A DNA stretch of 64,000 bases from Bacteroides acidifaciens (lineage in GTDB: Bacteria; Bacteroidota; Bacteroidia; Bacteroidales; Bacteroidaceae): the NCBI RefSeq assembly GCF_024623065.1, contig NZ_JANJZR010000001.1, positions 62,001-126,000 on the forward strand, given 5' to 3'. The translations under genes were made by a program, and so were the position numbers. Positions within the stretch are counted from its first letter, which is position 1. Each line of letters starts with the position of its first letter. This document shows, one piece after another, positions 37,936 to 47,400 of this stretch. Under the pieces are notes generated by a model. The model worked only from the letters and a program-made list of their open reading frames with translations, was not told the DNA's origin and searched no databases.

Positions 37936-40900
37936 ATGAAATTAGATAATTTTATTAACCGTCCGGTACTATCAACCGTTATTTCTATCTTGATAGTAAT
38001 CCTGGGGGCCATCGGATTGGCTACGCTGCCTATCACCCAGTATCCGGACATCGCGCCCCCTACTGTGTCTGTAAGGGCTACTTATACGGGAGCCAGCGCG
38101 TCGACCGTATTGAACTCCGTGATTGCCCCGCTCGAGGAACAAATCAACGGTGTGGAAAACATGATGTACATGACCTCTACCGCCTCCAACACAGGTTCCG
38201 GCGAAATCTCCATCTACTTCAAACAAGGGACAGACCCGGACATGGCTGCCGTCAATGTGCAAAACCGTGTTTCGATGGCGCAGGGATTGCTCCCCGCCGA
38301 AGTGACCAAAGTCGGTGTGACAACACAGAAACGCCAAACCTCCATGCTGGTGGTATTCTCCCTCTATGACGAAACCGACACGTATGCGGAATCGTTCATC
38401 GAGAACTATGCGAAAATCAACCTGATTCCGCAAGTTCAGCGTGTGCCGGGTGTGGGTGACGCCTCCGTGATGGGACAGGATTACTCCATGCGCATCTGGC
38501 TGCGTCCGGACGTAATGGCGCAATATAAGCTGATTCCGAGCGACGTATCCGCCGCTTTGGCAGAACAGAACGTGGAAGCTGCTCCGGGACAGTTCGGCGA
38601 ACGCAGTAACCAGACCTTCCAATACACCATCCGCTACAAAGGCCGTCTGCAACAGCCGGAGGAGTTTGAGAACATCGTCATCAAGTCTCTGCCCAACGGC
38701 GAAGTGCTTCGTCTGAACGACATCGCCGAAGTGCAGTTAGACCGCTTGGGATACAACTTTACCAACCGCGTAAATGGACATAAGGCCGTAACCTGTATCG
38801 TTTATCAGATGGCAGGAACCAACGCCACACAAACCATCAGCGACATTCAGGCACTATTGGACGAAGCATCGAAAACTTTGCCGTCGGGCTTGAAGATAAA
38901 CGTTTCGATGAATGCCAACGACTTCCTGTTCGCCTCTATCCATGAGGTTTTGAAGACTTTGATTGAAGCCTTTATCCTGGTGTTCATCGTGGTATATATT
39001 TTCTTGCAGGACTTGCGTTCTACATTGATTCCGACCATTGCCATCCCGGTAGCCCTTATCGGTACATTCTTCATCTTGTCTCTGGTAGGGTTCAGTCTGA
39101 ACTTGCTGACGCTATGTGCTCTCGTGCTTGCCATTGCGATTGTGGTCGATGACGCCATCGTGGTCGTTGAGGGTGTACACGCCAAGCTCGACCAAGGCTA
39201 CACTTCGGCACGTCTGGCTTCCATTGACGCGATGAATGAGCTGGGTGGTGCTATCGTATCCATTACGCTGGTCATGATGGCCGTGTTCGTTCCGGTAAGT
39301 TTCATGGGTGGAACGGCAGGAACATTCTACCGCCAGTTCGGTATGACAATGGCCATCGCTATCGGTCTGTCCGCCTTGAACGCCTTGACATTAAGCCCCG
39401 CCTTGTGTGCCGTTCTTCTGAAACCGCACAAACAGGAAGGCGAAGGTTCCGAAGAGGTTCCTCCATTGAAAGAACGTATGAAAACAGCCTATAAGGCAGC
39501 TCATACAACAATGATAAAAAGATATACCGAAGCTATCGGAAAGATGCTACATCCGGGAATCACACTTACATTCACACTTGTTGCCATTCTCGGCATGATT
39601 TTCGGTCTTTTCCATATCAATCCGGTCATTACCGCCATCTTCATACTTCTCAGTATTCTGGCGCTCATCGGAATGAGTACGGATAAATTCAAAAACAGAT
39701 TCAACGACACATACGAATCGATCCTGAAACGCTATAAGAAACGCGTATTGTTCTTCATACAGAAGAAGTGGTTGTCTATGGGACTGGTCGTTGCTTCTAT
39801 CGCATTGCTTATGTTCTTCATGAACACCACCCCGACAGGTATGGTGCCCAACGAAGATACCGGTACGCTGATGGGAGCCGTGACCCTGCCGCCGGGCACA
39901 TCACAAGACCACTCGGAAGAGATTCTGGCACGTGTAGACAGCCTGATTGCTGCTGACCCTGCCGTAGCTTCACGCACATTGATTTCCGGTTTCAGCTTTA
40001 TCGGTGGACAAGGACCATCCTACGGTTCTTTCATCATCAAGCTGAAAGACTGGGATGAACGTTCAATGATACAGAACTCCGACGTTATTGTAGGTTCCTT
40101 ATATATGCGTGCACAGAAAATCATCAAGGAAGCACAGGTATTGTTCTTTGCTCCGCCGATGATTCCGGGTTACTCGGCATCCACGGATATTGAGGTGAAC
40201 ATGCAGGATAAGACGGGTGGCGACCTGAACAAGTTCTTCGATGTAGTCAACGACTATACCGCTGCGCTAGAAGCCCGCCCCGAAATTAATTCGGCAAAAA
40301 CGACGTTCAACCCGAACTTCCCGCAATATATGATTGATATTGACGCGGCAGCCTGTAAGAAAGCAGGTATCAGCCCGAGTGATATCCTCACTACCATGCA
40401 GGGATATTACGGTGGTCTGTATGCATCCAATTTCAACCGTTTCGGTAAGATGTATCGTGTAATGATTCAGTCAGACCCGCTGTCACGCAAGAACCTGGAA
40501 TCATTGAAGAATATCAAGGTTCGTAACCGTTCGGGCGAAATGGCTCCTATCTCACAGTTCATTTCTATCGACAAAGTATACGGACCGGATATCATCAGCC
40601 GTTTCAACCTTTACACTTCCATGAAAGTGATGGTGGCTCCTGCCAGCGGTTATACATCAGGCCAGGCATTGACAGCATTGGCGGAAGTAGCCAATCAGAA
40701 CCTTCCTGCCGGTTATACCTATGAACTGGGTGGTATGGCACGTGAAGAGGCACAGAGCAGTGGAAGCGCCACTGGATTGATTTTCATCCTCTGCTTCGTA
40801 TTCGTTTACCTGCTGCTGAGCGCACAGTACGAAAGTTACATACTTCCGTTGGCCGTGTTGCTATCCGTTCCGTTCGGTCTGTTAGGCAGCTTTCTGTTTG

Positions 40901-41370
40901 TGAACGGAGTGAGTGCCATCGGCAATATCTCGATGTTGAAAATGATTCTCGGCACGATGTCCAACAATATCTATATGCAGATTGCGTTAATCATGTTGAT
41001 GGGTCTGCTGGCGAAGAATGCCATCCTGATTGTAGAGTTCGCCCTCGACCGTCGTAAGATGGGCATGAGCATCACATGGGCAGCTGTATTGGGTGCCGGT
41101 GCCCGTCTCCGTCCTATCTTGATGACATCATTGGCGATGGTAGTCGGACTGCTTCCGTTGATGTTTGCCTTCGGCGTAGGTGCTCATGGTAACCGCACAC
41201 TGGGTACGGCTTCTATCGGTGGTATGTTAGTCGGCATGATTTGTCAGATTTTCATCGTTCCTGTCCTGTTCGTAATCTTCCAGTACCTGCAAGAGAAGGT
41301 GAAACCGATGGAATGGGAGGATATTGACAATACGGACGCCGTAACTGAGATTGAACAATACGCTAAATAA
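37936..41370 (+). CDS. RND multidrug efflux permease (AcrB/MexB type) with an extra hydrophobic hairpin
   Basis: The inner-membrane proton-driven pump of the operon. It begins with the typical FINRPVLSTVISILIVILG and has the TM4 proton-relay aspartates in VVDDAIVVVEGVHAKL. The length of 1144 is about 100 more than E. coli AcrB. The excess lies between the end of TM6 and the start of TM7. There ITLTFTLVAILGMIFGLF and VITAIFILLSILALIGM form two additional hydrophobic segments before the conserved QKKWLSMG and TGMVPNEDTGT. The adaptor precedes it and the outer-membrane factor follows with a TAATG overlap. The substrate range is unknown. Confidence 0.93.
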   Translation: MKLDNFINRPVLSTVISILIVILGAIGLATLPITQYPDIAPPTVSVRATYTGASASTVLNSVIAPLEEQINGVENMMYMTSTASNTGSGEISIYFKQGTDPDMAAVNVQNRVSMAQGLLPAEVTKVGVTTQKRQTSMLVVFSLYDETDTYAESFIENYAKINLIPQVQRVPGVGDASVMGQDYSMRIWLRPDVMAQYKLIPSDVSAALAEQNVEAAPGQFGERSNQTFQYTIRYKGRLQQPEEFENIVIKSLPNGEVLRLNDIAEVQLDRLGYNFTNRVNGHKAVTCIVYQMAGTNATQTISDIQALLDEASKTLPSGLKINVSMNANDFLFASIHEVLKTLIEAFILVFIVVYIFLQDLRSTLIPTIAIPVALIGTFFILSLVGFSLNLLTLCALVLAIAIVVDDAIVVVEGVHAKLDQGYTSARLASIDAMNELGGAIVSITLVMMAVFVPVSFMGGTAGTFYRQFGMTMAIAIGLSALNALTLSPALCAVLLKPHKQEGEGSEEVPPLKERMKTAYKAAHTTMIKRYTEAIGKMLHPGITLTFTLVAILGMIFGLFHINPVITAIFILLSILALIGMSTDKFKNRFNDTYESILKRYKKRVLFFIQKKWLSMGLVVASIALLMFFMNTTPTGMVPNEDTGTLMGAVTLPPGTSQDHSEEILARVDSLIAADPAVASRTLISGFSFIGGQGPSYGSFIIKLKDWDERSMIQNSDVIVGSLYMRAQKIIKEAQVLFFAPPMIPGYSASTDIEVNMQDKTGGDLNKFFDVVNDYTAALEARPEINSAKTTFNPNFPQYMIDIDAAACKKAGISPSDILTTMQGYYGGLYASNFNRFGKMYRVMIQSDPLSRKNLESLKNIKVRNRSGEMAPISQFISIDKVYGPDIISRFNLYTSMKVMVAPASGYTSGQALTALAEVANQNLPAGYTYELGGMAREEAQSSGSATGLIFILCFVFVYLLLSAQYESYILPLAVLLSVPFGLLGSFLFVNGVSAIGNISMLKMILGTMSNNIYMQIALIMLMGLLAKNAILIVEFALDRRKMGMSITWAAVLGAGARLRPILMTSLAMVVGLLPLMFAFGVGAHGNRTLGTASIGGMLVGMICQIFIVPVLFVIFQYLQEKVKPMEWEDIDNTDAVTEIEQYAK

Positions 41371-42773
41371 TGAAATTCGATATGAAGAAACAGATTCTAT
41401 ATATGTTGTGCGCAACTGCTCTCCTGAGTAGTTGCCACATCTATAAGTCGTATGACAGACCCGAAGATATTACCACTTCCGGACTGTATCGTGACCCGAT
41501 GGCGGATAATGATACACTGGTTTCGGATACCGCCAACTTCGGTAACCTGCCGTGGAGAGAAGTCTTCACCGACCCACAGCTACAGTCTCTCATCGAAGCG
41601 GGACTGAAACAAAACACCGACCTCTTGTCCGCTGCCCAGAATGTAAAAGCGGCAGAAGCATCTCTGATGTCGGCACGCCTGGCTTATGCTCCGTCATTGG
41701 GACTGTCTCCGCAAGGAACAATCAGCAGCTTTGACAAGAACGCAGCTACAAAAACTTACTCGCTGCCTGTAACTGCCAGTTGGCAAGTCGATTTGTTCGG
41801 TCAGTTGCTGAACTCCAAACGAAATGCACAAGTTACCCTGAAGCAAGTAAAGGCTTACCGCCAAGCAGTGCAGACGCAAGTTATCTCCAATATTGCCAAC
41901 ATGTATTATACATTAATGATGTTGGACCGCCAGTTGGAAATAACCAAAGCTACGGCTGAAATTCTGAAACAGAACGCTGAAACGATGGAAGCGATGAAAG
42001 ACGCTGCCATGTACAATATTAATTCGGCAGGAGTTGAACAAAGTAAGGCTGCTTATGCTCAGGTACTTGCCAGTATCCCTGATATCGAACAGAGTATCCG
42101 TGAAACTGAAAATGCCCTGTCTACTTTCTTGGGAGAGGCTCCCCACTCCATCAAACGCGGCGTGCTGGAAGCACAAGTACTCCCGACCGAACTTTCCGCA
42201 GGCGTACCTATCCAGTTGCTGTCCAACCGTCCGGACGTAAAAGCAGCCGAAATGGCTTTGGCAAGTTGCTATTATAATACCAACTCGGCACGTGCCGCTT
42301 TCTATCCGCAAATCACGCTCAGCGGTTCGGCAGGATGGACAAACAGCGCCGGAAGTGCAATTATCAACCCGGGCAAGTTATTGGCTTCCGCCATTGGCTC
42401 TCTGACTCAGCCGCTTTTCTACCGCGGACAGAATATCGCCCGTCTGAAAGCTGCCAAAGCTCAGGAAGAAACTGCGAAGTTGGCCTTCCGGCAAAGCTTG
42501 TTGAACGCCGGAAGCGAAGTCAGCAATGCGCTAAGTTTATACCAAAAGACAAGCGAAAAGGTAGAATCCCGCCGGATGCAGGTAGAATCGGCCAAAAAAG
42601 CTTCGGAAGATACAAAAGAATTGTTTAACTTGGGAACTTCAACCTATCTGGAAGTACTGTCTGCACAACAATCTTACCTGAGCGCGCAGATTTCTCAGGT
42701 TTCCGATTGCTTTGACCGGATGCAGGCCGTCGTAAGCCTTTACCAGGCTTTGGGTGGTGGAAGAGAAGAATAA
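41370..42773 (+). CDS. outer-membrane efflux lipoprotein (OprM/NodT type)
   Basis: The outer-membrane channel of the efflux operon. The lipobox is LLSSCH. Two repeats of the OEP fold follow, with alanine/glutamine-rich helices (LSAAQNVKAAEASLMSARLA in the first) and conserved RPDVKAAE in the second. The end, LEVLSAQQSYLSAQ then VVSLYQALGGG, is typical. The start at 41370 overlaps the pump's stop (TAATG), implying translational coupling; ATG 41382 gives a tighter signal peptide. Length 467. Confidence 0.92.
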   Translation: MKFDMKKQILYMLCATALLSSCHIYKSYDRPEDITTSGLYRDPMADNDTLVSDTANFGNLPWREVFTDPQLQSLIEAGLKQNTDLLSAAQNVKAAEASLMSARLAYAPSLGLSPQGTISSFDKNAATKTYSLPVTASWQVDLFGQLLNSKRNAQVTLKQVKAYRQAVQTQVISNIANMYYTLMMLDRQLEITKATAEILKQNAETMEAMKDAAMYNINSAGVEQSKAAYAQVLASIPDIEQSIRETENALSTFLGEAPHSIKRGVLEAQVLPTELSAGVPIQLLSNRPDVKAAEMALASCYYNTNSARAAFYPQITLSGSAGWTNSAGSAIINPGKLLASAIGSLTQPLFYRGQNIARLKAAKAQEETAKLAFRQSLLNAGSEVSNALSLYQKTSEKVESRRMQVESAKKASEDTKELFNLGTSTYLEVLSAQQSYLSAQISQVSDCFDRMQAVVSLYQALGGGREE

Positions 42774-42791
42774 CTTTAAACTTATACTATT

Positions 42792-43562
42792 ATGATTAGT
42801 CCGTTAGCTTACGTAGACCCCGAAGCAAAACTAGGCAAGAATGTTACTGTCCAGCCGTTTGCCTACATCGAAAAGAATGTGGAAATTGGAGATGACTGTG
42901 TCATCATGTCTTATGCCAGTATCCTGCAAGGTACGAAAATGGGAAAAGGAAACAAAGTACATCAGAATGCTGTCCTGGGAGCGGAACCGCAAGACTTTCA
43001 CTATGCCGGAGAAAAAAGCAGCCTGATTATCGGGGACAACAATGATATTCGTGAAAATGTAGTTATCAGCCGTGCTACCTTTGCCGGCAATGCTACCAGA
43101 ATAGGAAATGGCAACTACCTGATGGACAAAGTACATCTTTGTCATGACGTACAGATAAACAACAACTGCGTAGTAGGTATCGGTACCACTATCGCAGGAG
43201 AATGCACATTAGACGATTGCGTTATCCTGAGCGGCAATGTCACCTTGCATCAATACTGCCACATCGGCAGCTGGACGCTTGTACAAAGCGGATGCCGTAT
43301 CTCCAAGGATGTGCCGCCATATGTCATCATGTCGGGAAACCCGGTGGCATATCATGGAGTGAATGCCGTAGTCCTGTCACAACACCGCAACACGTCGGAA
43401 AGAATTCTCCGCCACATCGCCAATGCTTACCGCTTGATTTATCAAGGCAACTTCAGCGTTCAGGATGCAGTACAGAAGATTATCGACCAAGTGCCGATGA
43501 GCGAGGAAATCGAAACAATCGTAAACTTCGTGAAAGGCTCGGAAAGAGGTATTGTGAAGTAA
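42792..43562 (+). CDS. lpxA: LpxA-like acyl-ACP--UDP-N-acetylglucosamine O-acyltransferase
   Basis: A left-handed beta-helix acyltransferase; LpxA performs the first step of lipid A synthesis in the cytoplasm. Hexapeptide repeats run from residue 10 to about 190. The catalytic histidine corresponding to E. coli H125 is H118 in HLCHDVQI. The C-terminal helical domain (AVVLSQHRNTSERILRHIAN) is characteristic of LpxA rather than other hexapeptide enzymes. It is 256 residues, close to the norm of 262. It sits 18 bp after an efflux operon rather than beside lpxC/lpxD genes, so it may be a second copy next to a canonical lpxA elsewhere. That cannot be settled from the window. Confidence 0.85.
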   Translation: MISPLAYVDPEAKLGKNVTVQPFAYIEKNVEIGDDCVIMSYASILQGTKMGKGNKVHQNAVLGAEPQDFHYAGEKSSLIIGDNNDIRENVVISRATFAGNATRIGNGNYLMDKVHLCHDVQINNNCVVGIGTTIAGECTLDDCVILSGNVTLHQYCHIGSWTLVQSGCRISKDVPPYVIMSGNPVAYHGVNAVVLSQHRNTSERILRHIANAYRLIYQGNFSVQDAVQKIIDQVPMSEEIETIVNFVKGSERGIVK

Positions 43563-43587
43563 ATAAAGTGATTTTTATACAAAGGTG

Positions 43588-43625
43588 AGGGTGATGCAAA
43601 AGAAAAGCGTCACCCTTCTTTTTTT
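43588..43625 (+). terminator. rho-independent terminator after lpxA
   Basis: Stem AGGGTGA/TCACCCT (43588-43594 and 43610-43616), with a long A-rich loop and a run of seven Ts. It ends the efflux-lpxA operon; the rest of the gap to 43700 is empty. Confidence 0.85.
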
Positions 43626-43700
43626 GCAGATGGATGACACCGTATCATTATATTCCTTTATATTCGGGCAATCGTTTATATTCTTACCAGAAGGCAGAGA

Positions 43701-44342
43701 TTATTCAAACTCCAGTGTACCGAAGAAATCGGGACGGTGGAAGTCCGGTTTCTCTATTTCTATCGGATTCCATGAAAGGAAATGGGGAGTTTGCAATTCA
43801 TCGCCACATTTGTAAAAATTGGCTTTCAGTTCCTTACCATCAAGCGAATCGATCTGATGCTTGAAGAATACAGCGTAAGGGACAATCAAGGCAACTTCCC
43901 AGTCAGTCTCTTCAACACGCTCTTCAAAAGGCGTATTGCCCAGGCTTGACCACCGCTGCACAAGAGCTGTCACGTCTTTCGGAGCATGTTCGCGACCGTT
44001 GCGGGCAGGTCCGGCACCAATCAGAATCGTTCCGATACAGTTGCACTCTATATTATAATAGATTCCGTCGCCGGCCGGTATAGAGAAGAATTCCACACAG
44101 GAATCTGTCCATACAGAACCGTTATCTTCGCCATAGCGGGCACGCACACTCTCTTCTTTTACTTTAAAATGCAATAAAATAGAGTCCTTCGTGTGAGCTA
44201 TGCGAAAAATTACTTTGGGTTTGTAAGGATATTCAGCCCAGTTGACACACTGGATAGGCTGAAAATCTATTTTCTCTTCATCGAATAATTTAGGAAGCGA
44301 GCAAGCTTCCACGTTAGCCGCACTAATTTTCTTTACTTTCAT
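43701..44342 (-). CDS. carbohydrate-binding family 9-like protein
   Basis: A 213-residue protein with the CBM9-like beta-sandwich fold (VIFRIAHTKDSILLHFKVKE, then SVWTDSCVEFFSI and YYNIECNCIGTILIGAGPAR). There is no signal peptide in the chosen form. The start at 44342 is used because an in-frame ATG at 44366 lies within the -7 box. It is transcribed divergently from the regulator of the chondroitin-type locus. A cytoplasmic sugar-binding or structural role is possible; no catalytic motif is seen. Confidence 0.75.
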   Translation of the reverse strand: MKVKKISAANVEACSLPKLFDEEKIDFQPIQCVNWAEYPYKPKVIFRIAHTKDSILLHFKVKEESVRARYGEDNGSVWTDSCVEFFSIPAGDGIYYNIECNCIGTILIGAGPARNGREHAPKDVTALVQRWSSLGNTPFEERVEETDWEVALIVPYAVFFKHQIDSLDGKELKANFYKCGDELQTPHFLSWNPIEIEKPDFHRPDFFGTLEFE

Positions 44343-44363
44343 AGTTCTTTCGTTTGAATGATA

Positions 44364-44371
44364 CAAATATA
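44364..44371 (-). promoter_or_regulatory. candidate -7 box for the CBM9-like gene
   Basis: Minus-strand TATATTTG, 21 bp before the ATG at 44342. Confidence 0.5.
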
Positions 44372-44415
44372 GTTACTTTCTTCTAATAAGGTTCACAGAA
44401 ATGAAATAAAAACGA

Positions 44416-44423
44416 TATATTTG
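44416..44423 (+). promoter_or_regulatory. candidate -7 box for the hybrid two-component system gene
   Basis: TATATTTG, 30 bp before the GTG at 44454. The two divergent -7 boxes are only 44 bp apart, so the two promoters must overlap. Confidence 0.5.
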
Positions 44424-44453
44424 CCAATAGTAATACCTTAAAAGAACGAATTA

Positions 44454-47400
44454 GTGAGAAAAATTATCCTTTTATTTCTGCTATTTTTAAGCGTAACCAC
44501 CGTCCACACACTAGGTCAAAACATTACTTTCAGCCATTTGACCACAGATGACGGACTTTCACAATTCTCTGTCAACAGTTTATATATCGACGAACGGGGA
44601 ATTATATGGATTGGAACGCGCGAGGGACTAAACCAGTATAACGGTAACGACATTAAAAGTTTTAAACTTAACAAAAACGACCCGAACAGCCTGTTCAGCA
44701 ATACAGTGCTGCGCATCACCGGAAACAAAAACGGAAAAGTATATCTGCTCTGTACTGACGGTGTGGCAGAGTTCGATTTGACTACCCAGCGATTCAAGAC
44801 ATTGCTTCAGGGCAACGTGGACGCTATTTACTACAATGAGAAATTGTATATCGGCAAGAGGGAAGAAATATTTGTGTACAACGAGAGTACAGGCAACTTC
44901 GACCTTTTCTATCACCTTGCGGGAAAAAACATCACCTTATCCTGCCTTCATCTGGATGGGAAAAAGAATCTTTGGATGGGAACCACCAGCAATGGCGTTT
45001 ACTGCCTTTCGGAGAGTAAAGCTATTTCGCAACCTGTCACGAAAGGGAATATCACCAGTATCTATGAGGATTCTTCAAAAGAATTATGGATAGGCAGCTG
45101 GGAGGAAGGACTCTACCACATAAAGACGGACGGTTTCATCGAGAATATCCGTCATGAACCGGGAAAGGCGAATAGTCTCTGTTCCAACTTCGTAAGAAGT
45201 TGTTGTGAAGACAATTCAGGCAATTTATGGATAGGAACGTTCCACGGACTGAACCGCTACGAGAAAAGTACAGGCAATTTCCAACTTTATATGGCTGATG
45301 CCGGTAAACCGGACGAACTCACCCACTCTTCCATTTGGTGTATTGTCAAGGACGGGCAAGGCACCCTTTGGCTAGGGACTTACTTCGGCGGAGTCAATTA
45401 CTTCAATCCTGAGTATGAAATCTACACCCGCTACAAAGTGGGAGACACCGAGAAAGAAGGCCTGAGCAGCCCCATCGTCGGAAGAATGACAGAAGACAAA
45501 GATGGCAACCTGTGGATTTGTACTGAAGGGGGTGGTGTAAATGTATACAACCGCAAAGACAACACATACCGGTGGTATCGCCACGAAGAAGGAAAGAACA
45601 GCATTTCGCACAACAATGTAAAAGCAATCTATTACGACCAGGCTAATGAAATCATGTGGATTGGCACGCATCTTGGCGGATTGAATAAGCTCGACCTACG
45701 GACGAACCGTTTCACAGCCTACCGCATGAAAGCGGGCGACCCTACTTCGTTGCCATCGGATATTGTGCGTGACATTGTACCGTATAAGGACAAACTGGTT
45801 ATCGCCACACAGAACGGTGTCACCTTGTTCGACCCGGCAGCAGGCACTTGCCGGCAACTCTTCAAGGAAACTAAAGCTGGAAGAGACATCGGCATGGTAG
45901 CAAGCCTCTGTTTCGACAAAGACGGCACGTTATGGATTGCAGCTACCAGAGAAGGAGTTTATTCCTACCGCTTCGATACCAATACGCTCACCAATTATGC
46001 GCATAACCCGGCTATCCCCAATAGCCTCAGCAACAACAATATCAACAATATCATGCAGGATAGCAACGGGAACTTATGGTTCTCGACCTCCGGCAGCGGA
46101 CTGGACCGTTACCGCAAAGAGAGCAATGATTTCGAGAACTTCGATATGCAGAAAGACGGTCTGTCAAGCGATTGTATTTACGAAGTGCTCGAATCCTCCA
46201 TCAAGAAAGGAGACTTGCTATTGATTACCAATCAAGGATTCTCGCAGTTCGACTATCCAAGCAAGAAGTTCTACAATTACGGTACGGAAAACGGATTCCC
46301 ACTGACTGCCGTCAATGAAAACGCACTGTTCGTCACGCACGATGGAGAAGTATTTCTGGGTGGTATTCAGGGAATGATTTCTTTCTGGGAAAAGAAACTG
46401 CATTTTACCCCGAAATCTTATAATATCATCCTTTCCCGCCTGCTGGTCAATGGAAAGGAAGTTATCCCCGGAGACGAAACCGGAATCTTGAGCCGATCTA
46501 TCTGCCACACACCTGAGATTAGCCTAAAAGCGAACCAGTCGATGTTTACCATTGAATATGCCACTTCCAACTTTATCCCTGCCAACAGGGATGAGATTCT
46601 CTATCGCCTGGAAGGTTTCTCGAACGAATGGAACCATACATACCGCAAGCAGACGCTCATCACTTATACAAATCTGAATCCGGGCAAGTACACGCTTGTC
46701 ATCAAGTCACAACGGGACGGAATCAAAGAAGCCAGACTTCTCGTTATTGTACTTCCACCGTGGTATGAGACATGGTGGGCTTACTTGATTTATACCATTG
46801 TCACCATCAGCCTGTTATGGTTTCTCATCCAGAATTATAATTCGCGAATCAAGCTCCGCGAGTCTTTGAAATATGAGAAGAAGCATATAGAAGACCTGGA
46901 AGCATTGAACCAGTCGAAACTGCGTTTCTTTACAAACATCTCACATGAATTCCGCACTCCGCTAACGCTTATCGTGGGACAGGTGGAAACTTTGCTGCAA
47001 GTACAGACATTCACTCCTAACATATATAATAAGGTATTGGGAATCTACAAGAACAGTATCCAACTGCGTGAACTGATTACGGAACTGCTCGATTTCCGCA
47101 AACAGGAACAGGGGCATATGAAGATAAAGGTAAGCAAGCACAACCTCGTGGATTTCCTGTATGAGAATTATCTGCTTTTCCTCGAATACGCCAGCAGCAA
47201 GCAGATTAGTTTCAAGTTCAACAAGCAGAAAGATGACATTGAAGTCTGGTATGACCAGAAGCAGATGCAGAAGGTCATCAACAATCTATTGTCTAATGCA
47301 TTGAAACATACGAAAGCGGAAGATACTATTTCCATCAACGTTTCGCAGGAGCAAGACCATGCCATTATCGAAATAAAAGATACCGGTACGGGTATCGCTG

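Noticed and set aside
37972..38652. 226-codon minus-strand frame opposite the RND pump gene
   Set aside because: Shadow frame; the plus-strand frame encodes the conserved pump N-terminus.
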